Source: Chloroflexi bacterium HGW-Chloroflexi-3
GTDB taxonomy: Bacteria > Chloroflexota > Anaerolineae > Anaerolineales > Anaerolineaceae
Length of the DNA stretch: 64,000 nt
Reading direction: 5' to 3'
NCBI GenBank assembly: GCA_002842045.1
Contig: PHBX01000014.1
Coordinates: 27,792-91,791, forward strand
Under the pieces are notes generated by a model, which saw nothing but the letters and a program-made list of their open reading frames with translations, had not been told where the DNA came from and did not search any database. Below, piece by piece: positions 43,322-51,852 of the stretch (positions within the stretch are counted from its first letter, which is position 1; each line of letters opens with the position of its first letter). The translations under genes and the position numbers were made by a program.

Positions 43322-43667
43322 GAAAATCAGGATATTCGCCGCCGTGTGGGTTACCTGGCACAGAATCCCAACTTTTATGAACATATGACTGCCCGACAGA
43401 TCATGGAATTCACCGCCCGCTTCTTCTTTCGCGGACCGGACAACCTGATCCGTGAACGCATCGACGAGACTTTAAAAACAGGATATCATGATCGGGCATC
43501 AGAATGGTAAAACTGCCATGACAATCGTGGTTAAGGATGAAGATCTTGCAGAAAGAACCTTGTTAAGAGAAGTGTTATCGGATGAAAATCTGATCGGGTT
43601 GGAGTTCAGTCGCAATAAACAGAATTTGGAAGAGGTATTCTTAAGCCTTGTGGAAGGAGCAGCATAA
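43322..43667 (+). pseudogene. ABC transporter ATPase, remnants
   Basis: Two pieces of one ABC-type ATPase remain. The first (43322-43510) encodes the Q-loop region, DIRRRVGYLAQNPNFYEHM and TARQIMEFTARFFFRG. The second, one frame off, encodes the C-terminal end up to NLEEVFLSLVEGAA with its stop at 43665. Walker A, the signature and Walker B are gone. The stop overlaps the ATG of the broken permease that follows. Confidence 0.7.
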
Positions 43668-44118
43668 TGGCAGCCAATCAAGCATTTCAATTGGAAGAAA
43701 CCCGTGGGTGGAAGATGGGATTGCGCAATCTGATGCGCAAAGAAAATGGTAAGAGGTTTAAAACACGCAGATGGTGGGTCCAATTGTTGATCTGGACATT
43801 GCTGATTGATGGATTCCTGATTTTGTTTATGGTCTCAGTTCAGAACGCTCCCCGAATGTCAGGTCAATTGATGACAGATCTGGAAATGTTTACAACTGCG
43901 TTGGAAGTTCTTTTTGGCATTTCCACGATGGGAATTGGATTAGGTGTTATCATCGCAACGCAGGACGAAGTTATAGGTGAAAAAAACAGTGGCACCGCTC
44001 ACTACCTGTGAAAACCACGCTAATGATGTTTTTGAGCATGATATTTGGCTTCCTGTTTGCCTGGTTAAGTGGGGTTTTGTTGGTTTATCGCTTTTTCACG
44101 ATGCGCCAGGATGGATAA
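43667..44118 (+). pseudogene. ABC-2 permease, remnants
   Basis: The ATG at 43667 opens a 114-codon frame with a basic N-terminus, one membrane helix near 40-60 and a conserved GLGVIIATQDEVIGEKNSGTAHYL stretch typical of ABC-2 permeases just before their second membrane segment. The frame then ends, and a separate piece (FGFLFAWLSGVLLVYRFF) up to 44118 is the hydrophobic end of a similar protein. The bulk of the permease has been deleted. Confidence 0.6.
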
Positions 44119-44272
44119 ATTTCTCTAATTCGTCAGGTGATTAAAGAGCCATTTTATGGTATGCTTAATCTTGTTGAGGGTGAATTATTCGTAATACTGG
44201 AAATTAAAGCAACTTAGAGCACCTCAATGGCGCTGCTTTAGCGCGGAATAAAACAGGAATGGTCCAGGAAAA

Positions 44273-44599
44273 ATGCCAGATTTTGATTTTGATTACAATT
44301 TTGATAATTTAAGCTTCCGCCAACCTCCTCAAATTCCGCAGGAGTGGTTGACGATGGTTTGTAAACTCCACCCGGTCACTGCTGCGGTGGTCTGGCAGGT
44401 GTTAACCTCAACCATTTCAGCTACGACCATTACGCTGGCACAAAGTTCACCTGATCGGGGGCGTTTCAACCTGGTATCCATTGTTGCCAGTGGCAATCCG
44501 GATGCGGTAGAAGAGGTTACCCAATTGGCACGTATGGAAGTGGATGAAATTCTATTCACCGTGGTGCCTGGTTACCATTCCCGTCAGATTCTACAATAA
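44273..44599 (+). CDS. Hypothetical protein (108 aa)
   Basis: A 108-residue acidic protein with an Asp/Phe-rich start (DFDFDYNFDNLSF) and a middle part WLTMVCKLHPVTAAVVWQVL. CAGGAAAAATG gives a weak ribosome-binding site. There is no signal peptide, membrane segment or motif I recognise. The ordinary amino-acid composition and an intact frame in a decayed neighbourhood support a real gene, but it may also be a remnant. Confidence 0.45.
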   Translation: MPDFDFDYNFDNLSFRQPPQIPQEWLTMVCKLHPVTAAVVWQVLTSTISATTITLAQSSPDRGRFNLVSIVASGNPDAVEEVTQLARMEVDEILFTVVPGYHSRQILQ

Positions 44600-44618
44600 T
44601 CATTCACCTGGTGGTTCG

Positions 44619-44741
44619 GGTGTTTTTGTCGGATATTTACCCGACAAAAACACCTTCGAGAAAAAGATTGTTGATTAAAAGAAAAAACCCTTATTTGTTG
44701 TTGGCATTGTTAATCTGCTTTGCTAACAAACAAGGGTTTTT
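44619..44741. terminator. Two strong hairpins, probably bidirectional terminators
   Basis: GGTGTTTTTGTCGG (44619-44632) and CCGACAAAAACACC (44641-44654) form a perfect 14-pair stem. A second hairpin pairs AAAAACCCTTATTTGTT (44683-44699) with AACAAACAAGGGTTTTT (44725-44741) with one mismatch. The A and T ends of the second one provide a U tract on either strand. They separate the plus-strand hypothetical gene from the minus-strand surE. The rest of 44600-44988 shows no gene I can support. Confidence 0.65.
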
Positions 44742-44988
44742 CTCGCTACTGTCTGTCACCCAATTCCAAACAGGAGCATATCCCAATCCTCAGGAGAACC
44801 AGAAATCGAAGGTCATATTATTGAGTGATATTTGACCTGATTGCTCCGATCTTCATAATTGGAACATATCGCCTGGGCGATTGAAGAAAACAACCGTATG
44901 CGTCCCTCAGCAGACTTGCAGATGCGCACAGTGGAACAAGCGCTTGATCTGGGTGGTTACCACATATCGACCGGTTGGCAGGTGATCG

Positions 44989-45834
44989 TTAATGCTGCCA
45001 ACTCGCATAATTTGAATATCCATTCTGGCGTAATTGATGTTCCCAACCCTGAATGTCGATCGGGGCGGTCATATCGATCGTCAGCGGGGTAACAGATACT
45101 TCATGATCGTAAACCACCGCATAGATATCGCTATCCGGGGTGACATCTTCTTTGGTGACATTGACTTTGAATCCAATCCGACCTTTTTCCTGCCAGCTTA
45201 TGTTGGAATCAAAATAGGGAACATAATACATGTGTCGCGATAAACGGGTCATGCGCCAGGGGGTATCCTCAGTTGCCCGGATGGGTACCTCCAGCTTGAG
45301 CAGATCGACACCAGCGGGCAAAGTGGTTTCCAGTAACATTTTTGCGAATTTGTGGGTGAAATAAGCCGCGACAGAGAAGTCGATATCCGGATCATGCTTG
45401 TCAAAATCATCAATATTTTGCAGTTGCAGGGAGGCAGCAATAGTGGGGATACGAAAGCTGGCTGCTTCCAGGGCTGCCCCAACGGTACCGGAGATTGTGA
45501 TTCCGGTACCAAAATTCTCGCCATAATTAATCCCGGAAATTGTCAGGTCAGGTTTGCGTGGCAGGATCTTAAACAACGCATTCAGCACACACTGCGCCGG
45601 TGTACCACCGACGGCGTAGGCTTTGAAACTGCCCACATCCAGGCAACATTCCACTTCTTCAATCAAGCCATCGGTCGTCAGCGGATGGCTGCGACCGGTG
45701 GAGGAGTTTTGTTCGCGCGGGGCAACCAGTACAACCTCACCCAGGGGAGCCAGCGCGCGGGCGGCTGCATGAATACCCGGGGATGCAATACCATCGTCAT
45801 TGGTAACCAGAATTAACGGCTTCTCATTTTTCAT
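44989..45834 (-). CDS. surE: 5'/3'-nucleotidase SurE
   Basis: A 281-residue metal-dependent nucleotidase of the SurE family from the ATG at 45834 (AAAGGAATAATGAT upstream). The N-terminal LVTNDDGIASPGIHAAARAL holds the metal-binding Asp pair; VVLVAPREQNSSTGRSHPLT and the GINYGENFGTGITISGTVGAALEA block complete the active site. It dephosphorylates nucleoside monophosphates and is linked to stationary-phase survival in other bacteria. Monocistronic here. Confidence 0.92.
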   Translation of the reverse strand: MKNEKPLILVTNDDGIASPGIHAAARALAPLGEVVLVAPREQNSSTGRSHPLTTDGLIEEVECCLDVGSFKAYAVGGTPAQCVLNALFKILPRKPDLTISGINYGENFGTGITISGTVGAALEAASFRIPTIAASLQLQNIDDFDKHDPDIDFSVAAYFTHKFAKMLLETTLPAGVDLLKLEVPIRATEDTPWRMTRLSRHMYYVPYFDSNISWQEKGRIGFKVNVTKEDVTPDSDIYAVVYDHEVSVTPLTIDMTAPIDIQGWEHQLRQNGYSNYASWQH

Positions 45835-46015
45835 ATCATTATTCCTTTGCAAGCTTATTTTATATCACATCTGTTCGATTCTTGCCCCGAATTGATCGTT
45901 ATTCGACCATCTGGCTGTTTTCCAAATCCATCTTTTGGCCAGGTCATACTCCGGCAATTCGTTGGTTGATGTGAGGTTGAAAATTTCTTATACTTAAAAT
46001 CGAGGAGTTATTGCT

Positions 46016-46748
46016 ATGGCTAGAAAAAATAGAAAATGGGGAGTAATGCTGATTTTAGGCGTGTTGGGATTATGCCTGGGAGTGATGGCTCTCTTTGCCG
46101 TCATCAACTTATTTGTACCCGATCAGACCAACCAACCTGATCAATTAGCGGATGTGGATATCGCCCGTGTGCTGGAAGCGCAGCACCTGCGTCAGGAACT
46201 GGGGGATCAGGTCTTCCCGGGCTTTGGAACTGTAGAGATCCCAGCGCTTATATATAATTAAGAGAATGCCTTTCTGATCGGTATCGCTGACCCACAAACG
46301 GGTTGGGTTAAAGTACCGCAGGAACTGAATCGTGGTGGAGAATGGCAGGCAATGCCCCCTTTGGAAGCCTACCCACCGGAAGACTATGCTACTCTCAAAT
46401 GATATGATTCGCTATGAGAATCAACGTGAATGGGTGGAAGGCATGGCGCGTTATGCTGAACTGGAAACCTGGCGTCTGGCAACCACAAATGAAGAATACC
46501 AACCGCTGGTGGAGATGCACAGTGATCGTAAATTCAAGGAATATCAATCCTTCGATAATCGCTGGAGCAGAGAACTGGACCAGATTTCCCGCATGGTCGA
46601 AGATGAAGGGGATGGTCGCTTCTACTACTCAGGCATGGCGCAGGCATACTTGCTCGACCAGCTGGATCCATCCTGGAAGCTGACACTGGCAGCAGATCCG
46701 ATGCTTAACCTGGAGGATTTACTCAGGCAGGCGATGACGGTTAAGTAA
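46016..46748 (+). pseudogene. Membrane-anchored protein, broken by a stop and a frameshift
   Basis: The first frame has an N-terminal membrane helix (VMLILGVLGLCLGVMALFAVINLF) and ends at TAA 46259 after 81 codons, but the same frame continues with FLIGIADPQTGWVKVPQEL to 46402. A second frame then runs from about 46400 to 46748 with a coherent sequence (REWVEGMARYAELETWRLA, FYYSGMAQAYLLDQLDPSWK). These look like parts of one protein of about 240 residues. Family not recognised. Confidence 0.6.
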
Positions 46749-46759
46749 CTTTCAGCAAG

Positions 46760-46790
46760 TTTACATAAAACCAACCACTTCAGGTAAAAT
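46760..46790 (+). promoter_or_regulatory. Promoter upstream of ettA
   Basis: TTTACA (46760-46765) and TAAAAT (46785-46790) with a 19-base spacer. The predicted start coincides exactly with the A of a short upstream ORF at 46797. Confidence 0.45.
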
Positions 46791-46796
46791 GAAACC

Positions 46797-46841
46797 ATGA
46801 GCCGGGTGAAAAGATTCCAGATCACCCGCCCGTGCCTGTAA
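46797..46841 (+). CDS. Candidate 14-aa leader ORF before ettA
   Basis: MSRVKRFQITRPCL followed by TAA. The -10 box predicts transcription to begin at its ATG, so it would be leaderless. Inside it CGGGTGA and TCACCCG can form a hairpin. ABC-F genes in other bacteria are often controlled by a short upstream ORF, so this may be a translational attenuator, but no downstream terminator is obvious. Confidence 0.35.
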   Translation: MSRVKRFQITRPCL

Positions 46842-46886
46842 AATCAACAGGTAAATATAAAGAGGGTTTCAACTTGAGGTGAAAGC

Positions 46887-48563
46887 ATGAACGATCAACA
46901 GGTAATTTTCTCCATGGTGCGTGTGGGTAAAGTCGTCCCACCCAGCAACCGCCAGATTCTGCGCGACATTTCGCTCGGGTTTTATTACGGCGCTAAGATC
47001 GGCGTCCTGGGCTTAAACGGAGCCGGCAAGAGTACGTTGCTGCGCATCATTGCCGGTAAAGATCAGGACTATATTGGAGAGGTTACTTTTTCCAAAGGTT
47101 ACACGGTAGGTATGCTCGATCAGGAACCCGATTTAGATAATATCAAAACCGTCAAAGAGGTTGTGGAAGAGGCTGTAGCCCCTATTATCCAAAAATTACG
47201 TGAATTTGACGAAATCAACAATCAATTTGCTGAGCCGGATGCCGACTTTGATGCATTGATCGCGAAACAGGGACGTCTGCAGGAAGAACTCGACCGTGTA
47301 GAAGCCTGGACTCTCGATAGCCGCTTGCAGATGGCTATGGATGCCCTGCGCTGCCCTTCTGGCGAAACATCCGTCAAGGTGCTCTCAGGCGGCGAACGCC
47401 GCCGCGTGGCCCTCACGCGACTGTTGCTGACCGAGCCGGACATCCTGCTGCTGGACGAGCCCACCAATCACCTGGATGCCGAATCCGTCGCCTGGCTGGA
47501 GCATCACCTGCAACAATATCGCGGTACGGTTATCGCTGTCACGCATGATCGTTATTTTCTGGATAATGTTGCCGGTTGGATTCTGGAGCTGGACCGTGGG
47601 TATGGTATTCCCTGGCGTGGCAATTACACCTCCTGGCTGGAACAGAAACAGGATCGTCTGGCCGTGGAGGAGAAATCTGAATCCAAACGCCAACGCACCC
47701 TGCAGCGCGAACTGGAATGGATTCGCATGTCTCCCAAAGCACGCCAATCCAAGGGTAAGGCGCGTGTGACTGCCTATGAACGCCTGCTCAGTCAGGAAGT
47801 TGACCAGTACCGTGGCGAACAGGAAATCTACATCCCGCCGGGTGAACGGCTGGGCAATGTGGTTTTTGAGTTCAATCATCTCAGCAAAGCCTATGGCGAG
47901 CGTTTGTTGATTGACAACTTCACAGCCGCCATTCCACCCGGTAGCATCGTGGGAGTGATTGGTCCGAACGGTGCTGGCAAAACCACCTTGCTGCGCATGA
48001 TCACCGGTCAGGAAGAACCCGATAGCGGATCGATTCGTATTGGTGAAACTGTCGACCTGGCCTATGTTGACCAGAGTCGTGATACCCTGAACGGCGAAAA
48101 TAACATCTGGCAGGAGATCAGCGAGGGCATGGATACGCTAACATTGGGGACCCGCAAGATCAATTCACGTGCGTATGTGGCATCCTTTAACTTCACTGGT
48201 TCCGATCAGCAGAAACAGGTCAATATGCTTTCCGGTGGAGAGCGCAATCGTGTGCACCTGGCGAAAGTGCTCAAACGGGGTGCCAATGTCATTCTGCTGG
48301 ACGAGCCAACCAACGATCTGGATGTGAATACCCTGCGCGCTCTGGAGGAAGCTCTGGAATCCTTCGCCGGGTGCGCAGTGGTTGTTTCACATGACCGCTG
48401 GTTCCTCGACCGTATCGTGACACATATTCTCGCGTTTGAAGGGGATAGCCAGGTAATCTTCTATGATGGCAACTGGTCGGACTATGATGCGGATCGCCGC
48501 AGGCGCCTGGGTATGGCAGCCGACACCCCGCAACCGATCAAATATCGCAGTATTAAACGCTGA
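46887..48563 (+). CDS. ettA: Energy-dependent translational throttle protein EttA (ABC-F)
   Basis: A 558-residue soluble protein with two ABC ATPase domains. Walker A motifs are GLNGAGKST and GPNGAGKTT; signatures are LSGGERRRVALTRLLL and LSGGERNRVHLAKVL; Walker B motifs are ILLLDEPTNHLD and ILLLDEPTNDLD. The linker with the arm region (KRQRTLQRELEWIRMSPKARQSKGKARV) is typical of EttA. It binds the ribosomal E site and gates translation according to ATP supply. Distinct from resistance ABC-F proteins by its long linker and close match to EttA. Confidence 0.94.
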   Translation: MNDQQVIFSMVRVGKVVPPSNRQILRDISLGFYYGAKIGVLGLNGAGKSTLLRIIAGKDQDYIGEVTFSKGYTVGMLDQEPDLDNIKTVKEVVEEAVAPIIQKLREFDEINNQFAEPDADFDALIAKQGRLQEELDRVEAWTLDSRLQMAMDALRCPSGETSVKVLSGGERRRVALTRLLLTEPDILLLDEPTNHLDAESVAWLEHHLQQYRGTVIAVTHDRYFLDNVAGWILELDRGYGIPWRGNYTSWLEQKQDRLAVEEKSESKRQRTLQRELEWIRMSPKARQSKGKARVTAYERLLSQEVDQYRGEQEIYIPPGERLGNVVFEFNHLSKAYGERLLIDNFTAAIPPGSIVGVIGPNGAGKTTLLRMITGQEEPDSGSIRIGETVDLAYVDQSRDTLNGENNIWQEISEGMDTLTLGTRKINSRAYVASFNFTGSDQQKQVNMLSGGERNRVHLAKVLKRGANVILLDEPTNDLDVNTLRALEEALESFAGCAVVVSHDRWFLDRIVTHILAFEGDSQVIFYDGNWSDYDADRRRRLGMAADTPQPIKYRSIKR

Positions 48564-48579
48564 TAATTGGGTTAAAACT

Positions 48580-48608
48580 TGTGACAAACATCACTACTTT
48601 AGTATAAA
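48580..48608 (+). promoter_or_regulatory. Promoter with CRP-like site
   Basis: TGTGA-caaaca-TCACT (48580-48595) matches the TGTGA-N6-TCACA consensus of CRP/FNR-family regulators in nine of ten positions. It overlaps the -35 element TTGTGA (48579-48584); TATAAA follows at 48603-48608 after 18 bases. Overlap with the -35 box suggests repression, or direct contact activation. Confidence 0.5.
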
Positions 48609-48664
48609 GTAGAGTATTATTATTATATATATCTTATAAGTAACATTTTACGAAGGAGTAGAGC

Positions 48665-49249
48665 ATGGCAACACAATCACAAGTAAAAAATCCTGTAGGA
48701 TTTTCTGATCCGCCGATCGCCAATACCCTCTTTAACAGCACCCGCTGGTCATGGTTATGGCTGGTTGCGCGTCTTTATCTTGGTTACACCTGGTTAAACG
48801 CGGGCATTGGTAAGATCTCCAATCCTGCCTGGGTACAGAGTGGTGACGCTTTGAAAGGATTCTGGGAACGCGCCGTCTTGATCCCCGAAGCTCCCGCCCG
48901 CCCGGCGATTTCCTTCGATTGGTACCGCACTTTTCTTCAAACCATGCTGGATAGCGGTTCTTACACCTGGTTCGCCAAGCTGGTCGTCGCTGGTGAAGTT
49001 CTGATCGGTATCGCGCTGATCCTGGGTATTTTCACTGGAATCGCAGCTTTCTTTGGTGGCTTCATGAACTGGAACTTTATGATGGCTGGAACCGCCAGCA
49101 CCAATCCGGTATTGTTCACCATCTCCATCTTGCTGATCCTGGCGTGGAAAACAGCTGGCTGGCTGGGACTGGATCGCTGGATTCTGACTGCCCTTGGCAC
49201 ACCCTGGCAGCCTGGAAGGTTGTTTGGGAGGGAAAAAAATAGCGGGTAG
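48665..49249 (+). CDS. DoxX-family membrane protein
   Basis: A 194-residue protein with four transmembrane segments (about 30-48, 105-125, 130-145 and 150-165) and the DoxX blocks ARLYLGYTWLNAGIGKISNPAW and LVVAGEVLIGIALILGIFTGIAAFFG. Subunits of thiosulfate:quinone oxidoreductase belong here, but many family members have an unknown role in redox homeostasis. GAAGGAGTAGAGC gives a strong ribosome-binding site. Confidence 0.85.
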   Translation: MATQSQVKNPVGFSDPPIANTLFNSTRWSWLWLVARLYLGYTWLNAGIGKISNPAWVQSGDALKGFWERAVLIPEAPARPAISFDWYRTFLQTMLDSGSYTWFAKLVVAGEVLIGIALILGIFTGIAAFFGGFMNWNFMMAGTASTNPVLFTISILLILAWKTAGWLGLDRWILTALGTPWQPGRLFGREKNSG

Positions 49250-49271
49250 CGGGTAGCTGGTAGCTGGTAGC
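49241..49271 (+). repeat. Heptamer tandem repeat
   Basis: Four and a half copies of AGCGGGT/AGCTGGT directly after the doxX stop codon. The sequence alternates two forms of the same seven-base unit. A related stretch in reverse orientation is at 31016-31034. Short tandem heptamers like these are known as dispersed elements in several bacterial genomes. Confidence 0.65.
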
Positions 49272-49329
49272 CAATTTTTTAATACTAGAGTTCTTGAGAA
49301 TATGACCTCAGGAACTTTTGTTTTAATCG

Positions 49330-49453
49330 GGTGCATTGCACCTTGTAATTTCACCTTTCCAACCCCAGAGTGCAACGCACTTTTGGAATTGTGATCAACT
49401 GGCATATGGTTCCATTCGAATTATTTCACGTTGATTCCAAAGTGCAGCACACC
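49330..49453. repeat. Cluster of GTGCA palindromes
   Basis: Three related short palindromes, GGTGCATTGCACC (49330-49342), AGTGCAACGCACT (49369-49381) and AGTGCAGCACACC (49441-49453), lie within 125 bases between doxX and the next gene. They share a GTGCA-n-GCAC core. This looks like a small REP-type cluster. Confidence 0.5.
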
Positions 49454-49609
49454 TTTTCTAATCGAGGTTCTCTTCACCTTCAATTTATTTCTCTCAATCA
49501 GAAGTAGAATGAAATTTGGGTAGACAATTTATTGATACTCTTTTGCTGCTATTTCAACATTTCCAGGTTACGAGACTCCGGATGATGGAAATACCCCAAA
49601 GAGGAAAAG

Positions 49610-49809
49610 ATGTTATATATCAGCGTGCAAAGACATGGGACTGATTTGCCCATTTATGGTTACCGGCCTTACAGAAGAAGAAGTGACCCAGAAGGCATTG
49701 GATGGTGCTTGAAAATCACACCAAAGACTTCAACAGCATTAAGACCCCTGAGGAAATTCAGCGGATGGAGCAAGCCTTGGCCAGGTCTACCAGGGTTGTG
49801 GTGGGGTAA
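49610..49809 (+). pseudogene. DUF1059 small metal-binding protein with two frameshifts
   Basis: Removing one G near 49625 and one C near 49708 gives a continuous protein of about 66 residues: KDMGLICPFMVTGLTEEEV, then LENHTKDFNSIKTPEE, then IQRMEQALARST. This is the DUF1059 family, with the paired Cys and the helical C-terminus. GAGGAAAAG precedes the ATG. As written, the gene yields unrelated products after ten codons. Both changes are single-base insertions, so they could be sequencing errors or a recent pseudogene. Confidence 0.65.
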
Positions 49810-50171
49810 GGGTTTCGAGGTTGTTTTTTCGAGGTGGATTTTATAAAGCCTATGTGCTTTGTTAATCCTACTTGGGTAGAAAAGATTAATGGATCCCCAA
49901 GGACTTCACACCTAAACTACCTGTAATCCACTGACAAGGTAAAATTCACATACTGGTGGGATCTTTTAGTAATGGCGAAATAATCCTGCCACCAGTCCGC
50001 GGTAAGCGAGGGTCATATTAACTGATTTGTATATTACGAGCCTGGTAGTACGTCCTAATGTACATAAAATAACAATCCTTCATTTACTAACCAATGGAAA
50101 TTTCACTTTTAATTTTAAAATTACCAGTTTCTTGAATAGTTTGACAAAAATCGATATAGAATTCTTAAAAT

Positions 50172-50233
50172 AAATGTTTGATTATTGACAAACAAACATT
50201 TTTAAGTATTATAATAATATAAATCAAACATTT
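50172..50233 (+). promoter_or_regulatory. Promoter and three operator half-sites of the sugar operon
   Basis: TTGACA (50185-50190) is followed after 16 bases by TATTAT (50207-50212). CAAACATTT occurs at 50193-50201 and 50225-50233, and as its complement at 50172-50180. The first pair faces inward around the -35 box; the third lies downstream of the start. They are the likely sites of the DeoR protein encoded next. The rest of 49810-50171 shows nothing I can assign. Confidence 0.65.
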
Positions 50234-50256
50234 TTATTAAAAAATATTAAAAAAAT

Positions 50257-51018
50257 ATGATATCTGACCACCGTCACCAAGTTATTGTCAATAAATTAGA
50301 AAACCAGGGCGCTGTTTCAGTCTCTGATTTGGTCAAAGAATTTGGTGTCTCTGAAATGACCATCCGCAGAGACCTGGATATTTTGGAAAACAAAGGGTTA
50401 TTAAGAAGAGTCCATGGAGGTGCGGTTAGCCAGCGGGGGCGCAGCTATGAACCTCCATATTTGATGCGATCTTCTGAAAACCAGGAAAATAAACAAAGAA
50501 TCGGTCAACTGGCAGCCTCGCTGGTGAATAATGGAGACAGTCTGACTCTGGATATAGGCACCACCACTTTGGAAATCGCCAAAAATTTACACAGCAAACA
50601 TGATCTGACGATCATTACCCCAAGTTTACAAATTGCAAATGAATTGGTCAGTCATCCGGGAATTCGTTTGATTGTATCAGGTGGGGTATTACGACCAGGA
50701 GAACTTTCCCTGGTTGGTCATTTGGCTGAAAGAGTTTTTGAAGAATTTTATGTGGACAAACTGTTTCTAGGAGCAGGTGCAATCGATATTAGAAATGGAG
50801 CCTCGGAATTCAATATTGAAGATGCATTGGTTAAGAGGGCTATGGTCAGGACAGCCAAACAAGTTATTCTTGTAGCTGACTCCTCAAAATTTAATCAGGT
50901 GGCGTTCACTTCGATAGTTGCTCTTAAATCCATCCATACCATCGTTACTGATAATGAACTAAATCCGGAACTTGTAACACAATTGCAAGTGGAAGGGATT
51001 GAAGTATTTCTGACATAA
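50257..51018 (+). CDS. DeoR/GlpR-family transcriptional regulator
   Basis: A 253-residue repressor. The N-terminal helix-turn-helix (VSVSDLVKEFGVSEMTIRRDLDILENKGLLRRVHGGAV) is typical DeoR; the rest is the sugar-phosphate sensor domain, with LTLDIGTTTLEIAKNL near residue 85 and LGAGAIDIRNGASEFNIEDALVKRAM. There is no clear ribosome-binding site before the ATG. It opens the operon and should respond to a phosphorylated intermediate made by the kinase downstream. Confidence 0.9.
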   Translation: MISDHRHQVIVNKLENQGAVSVSDLVKEFGVSEMTIRRDLDILENKGLLRRVHGGAVSQRGRSYEPPYLMRSSENQENKQRIGQLAASLVNNGDSLTLDIGTTTLEIAKNLHSKHDLTIITPSLQIANELVSHPGIRLIVSGGVLRPGELSLVGHLAERVFEEFYVDKLFLGAGAIDIRNGASEFNIEDALVKRAMVRTAKQVILVADSSKFNQVAFTSIVALKSIHTIVTDNELNPELVTQLQVEGIEVFLT

Positions 51019-51033
51019 TTCAACGGAGGTTAT

Positions 51034-51852
51034 ATGTCGCAACTATTAATGGAAATTTTTGGAGTTAAAAAACCTGTCATTGCAATGGCACACATCCCTG
51101 CTATACCAGGAACACCAAGGTACAATCCTGTGAAAGGTGTAGAAGGTTCGGTTGAAGCTGTTCGAAAAGATGTTTCGCATTTACTCAGCAATGGCGTAGA
51201 TGCGATTATGTTTTGTAACGAGGACGATCGCCCTTATTCATTTCACGCAGGATTTGAAGCAATAGCTGTGATGACGAGGATTGTTACCGAGCTTCGTCCG
51301 ACCGACAGGCCATTTGGTGTTGATTTTTTGTGGGACGCAATGGCACCGATTGCAATCTGTAAGGCTACTGGAGGCGCATTTATTCGTGAAGTGGTTACCG
51401 GTGTTTATGAAAGCGATATGGGTCTCTGGGCGCCAGATGCTGCCAAAATCTATCGTTACCGTCATGCAATTGATGCAGATAATGTAAGAATTTTTGCCAA
51501 CATCACTCCTGAGTTTGCTTCTCCTTTAGGGACTCGAGACGTAGCCCAGCGTGCAAAAAGTGCAGTTGTATCCACCCTGGTAGATGGTATCTTAATCGCT
51601 GGTCCAATGGCGGGAGCAGAACCGGACTTCTCTCTAGTTCAAAACGCAAAGGAAGCTGTTGGCGAAGATGTGCCCGTTATTCTCAATACCGGCGCTAAAC
51701 AAGAAAACATCCGACAGTATTTGAGCGTTGCGGATGGTGTGATTGTTGGCTCGAGCCTGAAAGTAGATGGCAAGACCTGGAATCCAGTCGATCCTGCGCG
51801 GGTAAAAGCATTCATGAAGACAGTGAAAGATGTACGAAAGGAACTTAAATGA
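51034..51852 (+). CDS. BtpA/SgcQ-family TIM-barrel protein
   Basis: A 272-residue protein of the BtpA/SgcQ family, with the marks AMAHIPAIPGTP near residue 18, DAIMFCNEDDRPYSF, FGVDFLWDAMAPIAICKATGGAFIREVV and VILNTGAKQENIRQYLSVADGVIVGSSLK. Family members include SgcQ of a sugar operon in E. coli; the reaction is unproven. AACGGAGG precedes the ATG; its 3' end overlaps the kinase gene by four bases. A role as an aldolase or isomerase on the sugar phosphate is a guess. Confidence 0.85.
   Translation: MSQLLMEIFGVKKPVIAMAHIPAIPGTPRYNPVKGVEGSVEAVRKDVSHLLSNGVDAIMFCNEDDRPYSFHAGFEAIAVMTRIVTELRPTDRPFGVDFLWDAMAPIAICKATGGAFIREVVTGVYESDMGLWAPDAAKIYRYRHAIDADNVRIFANITPEFASPLGTRDVAQRAKSAVVSTLVDGILIAGPMAGAEPDFSLVQNAKEAVGEDVPVILNTGAKQENIRQYLSVADGVIVGSSLKVDGKTWNPVDPARVKAFMKTVKDVRKELK

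Noticed and set aside
44859..45092. A 77-codon plus-strand ORF
   Set aside because: Half of it is antisense to surE and the rest has no family resemblance; composition alone does not support a gene.
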